Below are positions 54,891-64,000 of a DNA stretch of 64,000 bases, one piece after another. Numbering within the stretch: the stretch's first letter is position 1; every line of letters begins with the position of its first letter. The notes under the pieces were generated by a model that searched no databases, was not told where the DNA came from, and saw only the letters and a program-made list of their open reading frames with translations. Both the position numbers and the translations under genes were made by a program. The DNA is from Teratosphaeria epicoccoides (taxonomy: Eukaryota; Ascomycota; Dothideomycetes; Mycosphaerellales; Teratosphaeriaceae): NCBI GenBank assembly GCA_021401465.1, contig JADDMT010000086.1, forward strand, positions 1 through 64,000, written 5' to 3'.

Positions 54891-57800
54891 ACCTACATGT
54901 ATCATCAAGCTGACAAGTGCAGCCGAAATGATCACTGTCTCGAGCCGGGACACGCGACCAGAGAGGAAGGTACGCGACTCGGCAGGCATGTTTTTCCGAG
55001 ACGGACCATCCCGTCGACCTACATTGTCATCTTTTCTGACTTCCACGCCCAATAGGGATCTTCACTAATGTCCAACAACCGACGTGGCAATACTCCTCCA
55101 CGATACTTCGCACTGCCAGCGCAGCCCCGCTGGACTATGAGCGTTTGCACTCCGTGTTGGGCGGAGCGCTGCCTGATCGCCTTGTTGGTAATTCGCAAAG
55201 CCACTCGAAATGGCCGCTCCCAGGACTGCTTCGTTGAATGGACCCGCCGACCAGTGGTCTAGTTGGGCAACGGGTAGATTCGCTAGGACCGCCCGATGAG
55301 TTCACAGCGCTAATGCCTTCCAGAGGGAAAATCCTGACTGGTCGTGGCGGGTGCCCTGAAGGGCGGCATGACCAACGTCCTGTCGTCCGCCCTCCCAGTT
55401 GTGACTATGCTCATAGCAAACAGATGGACCTGGCGTCGTTGCCCTCAAGATACATATTCGACAAACATTTAGACCGAAGCACGGATTCGTGCGACACCTG
55501 GAATTTGACAGCTCCAAAGCCAGTGACACCTAATTTCGACCCTGGAAGGCAGTGGTATCCAAACCCAGCGACGTCAAACAGCTTTGTCAGAATGGCCGCC
55601 CACTCCACTTTTGCAAACTAAAACGAGATCACTCTTGGCCGGGCACTCAAACGCTGCGAGCACGATCACGATAGCGAAACCGATCGTGGTCCGACCCGCA
55701 CCACTCTCTACCATACTGCTCGTCGTCTCCATCGGCGCTCGTGCAGCACAAGCCGGGGTGCTTGGACATTCACTCATTCCTTCCGTTTGCATTTGCTTGC
55801 GCTTGTTTCGCCGACTCCATAGCTGCTTCAACGCCGGAAGTCACTATTTTGTGACATCTACCAACAATCTTATCAGCCAGAAGCATCGTCACCTCTTCGA
55901 CCGCACCAGCGAAGCCTCGGTTGTGCGATAAGCCGTCCTTGACCGGTGGGTCGAATGATAAAAGTCACCAATCTTACATGAAGGCCATGACTTGCGTTTA
56001 TGGCTTTGTGGGTGGCATCCTTACTTCCTCTTAAGCGCGGCGCTCCAGAAATATTAGCTAGCCGTCGCCACGCGATCTTCATATGCTCTTCACCTGGACA
56101 ACGCTTGTACCCGTCCAATCCCATTTATGGTCGATGATGAGAGGCATGGTCGGTATAGATGAAGATACCACATGCGTAGCGAAATGACGGTAAAAGTACA
56201 CACTATCTTGATCTTTAAGCCGATCCAATGGTTTATATGTATATCCAACATTTGACGATCGAGTCAACATTCTGCGCAGTCAATAGCCTGGTCGGTAAAA
56301 CGCAGTCGACTTTGTCAACGAGAGTTCGAGCACGTCGACCAGTCGATTGAATGATTGACTGATGGTAATGCTGTATCCTAATGTCTTCTTGCCGGGCTGA
56401 GTGGCAGCGGGACAAAGGTGGAGGCAAAGATAGAGGATTTGTTCGTCCCAGTCATTTGCGAGCTGTTTCGACTTGGCCGTTGGCGCTAGTACCTGTGGTT
56501 GAAGTCTGCGGCATCCTTACCTGCGTACGTACCTACGTACCTACCTACCACTGTCTACGGCCGTCGACCAATGCTATTCGCTGACCACTAGGAGAATTCC
56601 CCAGCTCTACCGGACGCTTGCGACGTAGGCTCGACCTTGAGTTATCCCTAGTCGCGAGCTGCGGCAAGCATTCCTGTTTTGATATTTGACTTCCAGCGTC
56701 GGACAAGATGACAGCTGTCGACATCCGTAGCTCAACGCCCGCAGCCAAAGCAGGTCCGTCGCGTGCGGCGGCGCGCATGCTGACTTAATTCGCAGCGCCG
56801 GCATATTGAACCCTTCTCAACAGGTCAAGCTGTGGCTCATAAACTTCACGTTTTCCAAACGAGATTTCAAATGAAAGAGCAGTGCCCTGTGCTCTATTTC
56901 CAATCTCTAAGGTTGGCACTGTTGTGACGCCGCTTCTACCAGACGTCGTCCATCGATCACTGCGCGTACAGATCCATTGCAGCAATCCATTGGGCGGTTC
57001 CAGAGCGCTTTGGCAACAGGCTTCGCAGCATTACAGTTTGGCCTATATTGCTACCACGGTTGACTGCCCGAACATTCCCACCTACGGTATGCTAGGCATT
57101 GCATGTGATCTTAGCCTCATATTGCAGACTGCCCAGACAGATCTGAATAATAATGTCCAATCAACCACGGACATCATGACTAACAGCTGTCAGCTCCGAT
57201 GCATCGGTATCCTTGTGAAGCCTATGAAACCTCAAGAGGCACGAGCCGCCGGGTTGATGACGACTGACTGGGGTGTTGACTTGCGTCTTCCGATGAGTCT
57301 TCTCCGCCGAGGTGAGCTAAATTGATATAAGGTTAGAGCCGTGCTTGATCAGCACACGTGCTCTGCCGGTGTCCGACAAGCCACCAGCTGAGGAAACTCC
57401 TCACGTCGATCCAGGCCAAAACACCTCCACATGTATAGTTTTCATATGCCAGAGGATTCGCTTCTTGAACAGCCGCTTGCTCCAATATCGTAACACATTA
57501 CGCGGCGGGTCTGGAAACCACTCTGCGGGTCCACGAAGACAGATTCTGCCGGCTGCGGAGCGTCCCAAGTTGTGGCAGCCTCCAGCTTTGATTGGCAGGC
57601 CAATGGAGACGTCTTGTGGGATGGCGATTAGATGCAGAAAGCGTTGCTTGCATGCACTGAGGGCTTGTACTAGGACCTAGATTGCCGAACACATGTTCGC
57701 GTTGCTTACCAGGTCGTCTTGGCTGAAAGCAGGGGAGACGTGATTGAAGCATGGGTCAGTCCTGAAACCCCCGACTCGTCTAGACTCAAGGACAACCAGA

Positions 57801-58177
57801 AACAGGCTAGCAACTTACAGATGTGCCGCATGGGCAAGGTTCTACCATGCTCATCATGATGCACGTATCCGCCTTCAAGCAAAGTTCCGTGATGTGCGAG
57901 GGCATATAGGACAACACTCCGGAAGACCTCAAAGTCTGTCGACATCTGCAAAACGGCCAGCCCTAGCCTCAATCGTGCGACAAATAGGGGACGCTTTGCA
58001 GAGTCGAGACAGCGGCCAGTCGAGGCAGCTCCGCTAGACAGCTGCCACACTGGGTTTCAGGTGGGAATTGCGTGTGATCAACCGAGACTGTGGGAAAAAT
58101 GGAGCAATGACTCGATAGCTGGGTAAGATTTTATCTGTCGTTATTACGCTTCAAACGGCCGACGGCTTTCTCAAAAA
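54891..58177. other. Intergenic region, no supported gene
   Basis: Overlapping frames up to 147 codons on both strands carry no domain, signal peptide or splice logic that I can support. An ACCT/ACGT tetranucleotide repeat lies at 56522-56550. The segment upstream of 54890 would hold the dynein gene's promoter. Confidence 0.5.
56522..56550 (+). repeat. GTAC/CCTA tetranucleotide repeat
   Basis: About seven imperfect units of GTAC and CTAC in intergenic DNA. No function is implied. Confidence 0.7.
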
Positions 58178-59547
58178 TTACATGTCAATGTCGCGGCCAT
58201 TTCCACGATTCCTATCACGTTTGTCTCTGAGCTCTGGACATCTCCTGCGATGGTTGATGAACCAATTGCTGACCTGTGTCATGCTGATCCCGGTGGCCTG
58301 CGGACTGTCAGATCGCTAGCAAGTGTACGTGGATGGATCACTACTCACATTAGAAAATAATGCCTTCTGCTCTTCACTGGGGTAAGGATTACTGATGTTC
58401 TGATCAAACCAAGTCTTCATGATTTCTGTCGATTGTTTAGGTAGGTTACTTCGTTTACGTGCTTTTCCGTGCTGATAATCATAATGGCTAGGCATGAAGT
58501 ATGGTGCATGCCCATTGTCGTAATGTGGACCCCGAGCATAGGGAGATAAGTATGGTGCATTTGGTCTATCCAGTGGCTGGTTCTCTCGCAGCTGGTCAAA
58601 ATAGTCCCTCTGAGATTGATGCGCTCGTGCAAAATGTTGGGCTGAAGGTAGCCTTGAGTGTGCAGATCCGTACTGAGTTCGATCATATGGACAGTACGGA
58701 TCACCAGATCGTCTGTCGGCCAATCGATCAGGTCTATGTCCCGGATGCTCCCAAGGCATGCTGCCGCCCTGCTGGGATGCTATTCTGCGCTCGAAGGTGG
58801 TCGACGTCGGCGTCTGCTCAGGAGTGCGGTAGCTCACGTTGCTGCTCCTGGCCCCTCCTTGCTCGCTATGAGGGGGCTGTACTGAGTAGCGTCGGGAAGC
58901 GTGCTGTTGAAAGATTGGATCGTTAGGCCGGCCTGGCCCATTCCGGCTTCTCGAATCGTAGGATGCGGACGACATCCCCATCGTGCCAATGCTGCTTGGT
59001 GCTGAGTATGGTCCACTAGCGGTGATGAACGAGTCTGTCCTTGGCTTCTTGTTTGGGTAGAGCGACGGAGGCTTGTAAGTGCTGGTGGTGTATGCGGGCT
59101 CACGAGGCGATGGCTGGAACGGCGCACTCAATGCGGTGGGTGTCTGCGGTGGGCTCGACATGTTGTCGGCAAGGACCTTTCATCACGTCAGTGGGTTGCC
59201 AAGGCATTTCGCCAGGGACTGCGTACCGTCTTCAATGGAGGCAATGACGGTTTTGGTGTGTCTGAAGCGCGGTATGGCGGAGAGTGAGGCGCTGAAGAGT
59301 TCCGGCTCCCTCTGTGGTACGAGCCAACATCGTTGATCGACCTTTCTGAGTTGATTCTGAGGAGCATACCGGGCAACGATGCGCCCTTCTCGTATCCATT
59401 GCACCCGCCGATCGTATCGACTGCTTCGTTGCTGCATCGCGAAGCATCAGGAGTAGGTAGTCGCGGACTCCGAGGCCGGGACACAGTGGCGTGTGTATAC
59501 GAGCTGCGTGTTGAGGTCTCGCGTTCACCTAGTGTCAAGGCCTCCAT
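58178..59547 (-). CDS. TALE/KN-type homeodomain transcription factor
   Basis: Three minus-strand exons, 59227-59547, 58349-59176 and 58178-58297, are joined by introns of 50 and 51 bp and give 422 aa. Splicing restores LPPLKT-VLADN and, inside the homeodomain, KALFSN-ATGISMTQVSNWF, which supports both junctions. The long N-terminal part is disordered and rich in Ser, Pro, Tyr and Gln. The homeodomain (about 347-405) begins RKRSNLPKQSTEIMKTWFDQN, has the three-residue-loop region NPYPSEEQK, and a recognition helix with VSNWFINHRRRCPEL, where W, F, N and R are the invariant residues. The C-terminus is short and basic. TALE proteins of filamentous ascomycetes regulate development. The specific targets here are unknown. 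Confidence 0.9.
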
Positions 59548-62325
59548 GTCTGATGTCGAGCAGAGCCGCCAGTATGGAAGTTGCCGGCAAGGTGCAGAAT
59601 GTCACTGGGATACGGGACCAACAGTACGTTCGCCCCAACGAATTGCAAAGGGCAACGAGTAGGCTGCTGGTCCAGTGCGAAAAGGTCGATGGCTGAGGAC
59701 AACAGCGTTGAGGGCTGGTGAGAAAGCAATAGTACTGTCGTTTTCCGGGATGCTCCTTCAACGAACATTGACACTCTTGGTACGGTCCGGCATCGATGCT
59801 GTCAATTGTGGCCGTTCCAGCGTGTACCTGGTTGACGAGGCAAATCTTGACTGCTAAGCGCAAGCTGCCTGAGTAAGGACAGTCGGTGAGGTTAATGAAG
59901 GTGGAGTAGAGACTTTCTGTAAGGAACTGTCTTCAACGTCCAACGACCGGATGCATAGGTGCCAAGGCCTGCGGATGCTGGACGGGTGGAAGCAAGCGAT
60001 TGAGAATGAGCCTCAATGCTCATGCAGTCCCCAACCGCCGGAGAGATGCAAGGTTCGCAAGGGCAAAGGATGGACGGGTCGCATGGATGGGACAAAGTAG
60101 GAGAGCCACGAGCAGTAGCCAGTCTGCTGCAACTACGTGCTACTACGCTCATAAAGCATGGAGCAGCTCCAACGGCCCGCATCATGGCACAAGGGCCATG
60201 CGGCACCCAGCGTCATCCCTCAGGGCTCGGACCAGCGCATTCGGGCTTTTGACATGCGCTCGGACTCGAGCCTAGCAGAAGAGCTATGCGCTGTAGCGCA
60301 TGCCAGACTTGGAAATTGCAGAATTTGGTGCTGTTCGATCAGTGTGGTTTGTCAAGCGCCGTCAATGATTACTCTTTCACGGCGGTGGGCAGCCACACAG
60401 AAGCATTGAATAAACCACTGCGGGCCTTTCCAGTCCTGAGTCCGCGATTGATTCGAACATCGACCATCAAGACAATTGGTCGCAAAGTCACCTCGATACT
60501 TCGAGTAAACCCTGTCCTTGCCGCAATCTCCAGTGATTCTTCAACGCCTTCACCGACTCCTTCGCAGAACTCTCTTTGGTTTAATGTGCTTTTCCAACCC
60601 GCACACGACTTTGTGATGCTCTTGCTGAGCACAATGCACTGCAGCGGCAATCACAATACCCTGCCCATCCTTCAGTCTGAGTCGGAATGAATGACAGAGC
60701 GCGGACACCCGGCAGGCTTGTCCGCCATGCAGCGAGCGGTCCCGTCATCTAATCAACCCGGTCGATGCACCTCAGAACTGGGACACCGTGGCGAGCATGG
60801 TAGTGAGGCGAATGCGCGACGGATCGACATGCAGGTTGATCTGAGCGACAGAGGTGGATGACCGGGCTACCGGCGCCAACATGAAACGCCGCCTCGATTG
60901 GCAGCGTGGAGGGCGGTGTCTGTGCAGTGCGGGAAAGCAGGGGTGGGTCTTTGACAGACAGGGTTGCCTGCAGTGCATGGAGCTACTGGGATACTTCGAC
61001 CACACACTGACGCCAACACCTTGGCCGGACGATCAGCAGGCGGCGATTTTTGGCCATGTCAGGTGAATGGTGGTGATCCATTTTTGGGTCACGCTCTCAC
61101 ACCGTTGGAGAATATCACGATGACAAGGGCCGATGGGCACCGTCTACGTCTACGGAGGCTTACACCGGAGCCAGGCGCCTCCTCTGCCTGGCACCAGGAC
61201 ACAAATCTGCCTTCACTGGCCAAGCACCAGACACGAAGATGTTGTGTGTCCGCCCCAGCACGATGGCCGGGCGAGAAGATCGCGCGACAGGGAGCTGCAC
61301 GAACCCTTATCTTGGTTAGCAGCTCCGTGATTATGGCATGCTCGATCAGATGGACTTGCCGTCGGGTCTGGTCACCAGCAGATGCACTTTCATCGGCCAA
61401 GCAGTGGAGGAGGCGCTTGTCGCCAGAAGCCACCACGAGGGCCCCAGGTATCACCAAGCCTCCTCATGAGCTGGCGGCTTTTGCGCAATCCTATTTGGCA
61501 CAGCTTGTCGACAATATGCAGTCGAGATGCACTTCACCCGGCCACCATCCAACGACACTCCGACCGAGCATGTGCGAACCGTGACTGCGGCTGCCCACGA
61601 TACCGAGCTTGTGGTAATGACCATGTTATGGCTTGGGCGGGCTGTTGTGCGATATGTGGCTGAAGGCCAACGATTTGCTTCGTTAAAAGCGACGATGACC
61701 CATCTCTTCGCATGCGCTCTCGACAACTTTAGAGAGCCAATCAATTTATACCTAATCTTTGCACATTTGCCCCATCCAGATAATTGCGGATCTGCAACTA
61801 GGTAACGAATGTTTTCAATTTTGATTGAAGTACTGACATCACGCAATAGCATCAATGAGGCGTCGAAAGCAAAAAAGTCGACGAAGCTGTATAACCTCAA
61901 CACCCTGCTCGGTCCCCAATTCAGCCCAATGCATGTCTCATCAAGCATTAGTACGGTTCGCAGTTCGGGAAGCTGCTGCCACAATGAGTCCTCCGGTGAC
62001 CAGGTCGATATCCAATCCATGGCGTAAAGCAGTGCTCCGAGCCTTACGGCTTGCCGGTACCGTCGCAACGGAACGAACTGCAACCTGTACACTTTGTATC
62101 ACATTGATCGCTTCCTCAGTATGCGCATCGTCGCACACGGAGCCTTGTCTTTCCAGCAAATGGCTTGGGCCCATAGTCAAAACGTCGTACGGTACTGAAT
62201 GCAAGGACAGAAACTGGGGCTCTACCACCGCCCAAAGGGCACCTACAATCGACTACCTTTCCCGACGCCTGTTATACAAGCACTTAATCTGTATGCCTGA
62301 AACATCCCTCCGTCTTCCCATTCTT
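59548..62325. other. Intergenic region, no supported gene
   Basis: Many short overlapping frames are present. The longest (minus 61451-62092, plus 60964-61584 and 61855-62499) show no domain and overlap one another on both strands, so they are read as chance frames. The first few hundred bases would be the homeobox gene's promoter. Confidence 0.45.
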
Positions 62326-62499
62326 ATGTTTCAGCGACGCAAGGCTATTCTCGTGGCAACCATTCTCGCCAGCATACTCAACGTCCGAGCTTTCCCTCGT
62401 CCGAGCCAAACAGCTTCATGGGCCCATACGCACCCGTGCGACAGCTACGCGATGACAAGCGCAACTGCCAAAATGGCCGAACACAGCATGGCAGCGTGA
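62326..62499 (+). CDS. Possible small secreted peptide, 57 aa (weak)
   Basis: The ATG at 62326 starts a frame with a basic N-region (FQRRK), a hydrophobic core (AILVATILASILNV) and an AFP-type cleavage site. That makes a plausible signal peptide followed by about 35 residues with one Cys. The frame is open upstream, so the ATG is a choice rather than a proof. It overlaps the 3' end of a minus-strand candidate (62445-62849), and at most one of the two is likely to be real. Confidence 0.25.
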   Translation: MFQRRKAILVATILASILNVRAFPRPSQTASWAHTHPCDSYAMTSATAKMAEHSMAA

Positions 62500-63130
62500 G
62501 AGATGGCTACAGCAGCCGCCCCAGCCGATTTGCTCCTGCCATGGCGAACAGCCGCCCGAAGCTTGATGTGTCCTACGGCGTCTGTCACACTGTTTAAGCG
62601 GTCTACTGTTCTGATCGCTGGCTCTTCGTTGAAGAAATCGACTGGCATGAAGTTTGATGTCTCGCTGCAGGCTTTGGTGCAAGTGTCGGCTGCGCTGCCA
62701 AAGTCACCTTCACCGCCGGCATCAGCGTCCGGGGTGCTAGTGGAGGTATCGTTCGGCAATTCGATGTTGAATGCCTTAATCTCGTGCAAGAAATGGTTCA
62801 TGAGCGGCATGAGGCCTGCGGAAATTGCCAGGCCAATCCTATTGTCCACGCATGAGGACGATTTGCGTCGCAGGAAAAGCCTTTTGGGTTGACCATATCG
62901 TAATTATTTTCGACAACGTGGCTGAGCTCGTCCTTCAAGTAAGTGGCACAGCAATTGTTTTCCACGCTGACAAAGAGATTGAACGAGGCAAGTGCCATTG
63001 TTGATTAGGGACTCCAGGGTTGGCCAATTTGCGTCAAGCCAGTCGATGGATCGGTCGGCGACGATGCAGACGGGTCGAAACTCGCACTGACTTCGGCCCA
63101 GCTACTGGTCGGAGACGGCCTGGATACGAT
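62445..63130 (-). pseudogene. Possible GPI-anchored protein gene or pseudogene (weak)
   Basis: The minus frame 62445-62849 ends in a small-residue stretch SAGAAA and a hydrophobic tail (MLCSAILAVALVIA), like a GPI-attachment signal. Upstream the same frame resumes near 63130-62905 with SIDWLDANWPTLESLINNGTC. The other frame between them gives an acidic Cys/Asn-rich stretch (SVENNCCATYLKDELS). The switch of frames without clear splice sites suggests either an intron that I cannot place or a frameshifted gene. No family is recognised. Confidence 0.25.
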
Positions 63131-63237
63131 AAGGTTCACTTCTCCTGCCGCTCCATGCTCTGCCACCAGCTCTTCTATATTACCCTCTGCTCCGTTGATC
63201 ATCAGGGCTGTCACGATGTCATTTAGATGGGCCAGGC

Positions 63238-63277
63238 GCCAATCGTGGATCTCTCTCGCCAATCGTGGATCTCTCTC
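63238..63277 (+). repeat. Perfect 20-bp tandem duplication
   Basis: GCCAATCGTGGATCTCTCTC occurs twice head to tail, and the next bases (GCCAATCG) start a third copy. It is recent, since the copies are identical. It lies in DNA without a supported gene. Confidence 0.9.
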
Positions 63278-64000
63278 GCCAATCGCTCAGCCTCCCAGCA
63301 TCCAAGAGCTCACAATTGGTATGGCAAATGTGCAGCTCGTCTCCATTTCTCTGGACTTGTGCCGATAGCAATCCCACATCGGCGGAGAGCTGCACCGTGG
63401 TGCTGTGGCACTGTTCGTCGCTCAGTGGATACTTGGTCGAGGTGTCTCGGAGAAAGAGGCGGTTGTGTGCGCCAAAATGAGTGAACTTGTTGTGTGCGCG
63501 TCCACACAGCTCTGGACTGTTGTTGCATGCATGAAAGGCGAGTGCTGCTCGTACGCCAATCGTCACAGGCAACAAGCACTTCGCTGCTCCTGGCAAGAAC
63601 ATATTTTTAGGAGCTTGTTGACTAAATGGGACGATCGAATGCTGGCTCAGCTATGTTGTGGTGCGGGTCCTGCGTACGGAGCCATCAGCTACACAAGGCC
63701 AAAGTAGCATGAATACGCTCAACACCGAGGTACATATTTACCGATATATCATCCTTACCAACAAGTAGCATTGGAGCGTGGAACGGCCGCCTCACTTGCC
63801 AGTGGATTGGAGATGCTGATAGCCCTTCACCTTCAAAGGAGTCATAGTCCGCCAGCTTCGAATGGTACGCGCAGGCAGGTGGGGAGGGTTATTCCCTCGA
63901 CAAGACTTGACTGGAAAAGCGCGAAGAAGATGCGAGGAACTTGTACTGAGTGCTAGCGAGCTTAACACATCTGTCGCGATGACGGTCGGATGCTGCAGAG
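63278..64000. other. Intergenic tail of the window, no supported gene
   Basis: Only overlapping frames under 130 codons are present, without recognisable content. A gene could continue beyond the window edge. Confidence 0.4.

Noticed and set aside
1..64000. CRISPR arrays, rRNA or tRNA genes, biosynthetic gene cluster
   Set aside because: No regularly spaced identical repeats, no rRNA-like sequence and no tRNA fold were found. The recognised genes do not form a pathway.

Overview
The window looks like nuclear DNA of a filamentous ascomycete (Pezizomycotina). Introns are short (50-99 bp) with GT..AG ends and CTGAC-like branch sites. The gene content is fungal, and the repeats carry a repeat-induced point mutation (RIP) signature. 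A Dothideomycete (Mycosphaerellaceae-like) is my best guess, but this is inference only.

There are two compartments. Positions 1 to about 36,300 are a nest of RIP-damaged transposons with no intact gene. It holds the end of an LTR at 1-127; a complete minus-strand Ty3/gypsy chromovirus A (660-7666) with a perfect ATTAA target-site duplication; and a second chromovirus family with TGATA..TATCA LTRs. That second family has one complete copy B (8053-16245) and a compound copy C (23531-32752) with three LTRs. A and B appear to sit inside an older stretch (128-659, 7672-8052, 16246-23530) that holds a wrecked Plavaka-type DNA transposase, a long palindrome, and relics of a SAM-methyltransferase gene and a MYND zinc-finger gene. 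A further unidentified, RIP-broken gene fills 32839-35545. Both chromovirus families carry an extra reading frame on the opposite strand between the chromodomain end of pol and the 3' LTR. In copies B and C it is a Cys- and Lys-rich protein of about 500 codons.

From about 36.3 kb to the end the base composition is that of ordinary gene space. Supported genes are a short proline-rich hypothetical protein (37354-37947), a secreted, probably GPI-anchored BIM1-like copper protein (39098-40037, three exons), an Rtt103-type CTD-interacting protein (minus), a clathrin light chain (plus, divergent from Rtt103 across about 340 bp), a mitochondrial MDL1-type ABC transporter, a dynein light intermediate chain (minus) and a TALE/KN homeodomain protein (minus, three exons). 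Intergenic stretches hold simple repeats, two decayed copies of a small cysteine-containing secreted-protein gene (49.6 and 51.9 kb), and weak candidate genes near 62.3-63.2 kb. No tRNA, rRNA, CRISPR array or telomere was seen.

The genes in the second half are mostly unrelated housekeeping and regulatory functions (transcription termination, endocytosis, mitochondrial export, dynein motor, transcription factor). No biosynthetic cluster is evident. The abrupt junction at about 36.3 kb between RIP-mutated repeats and gene space is the main architectural feature.
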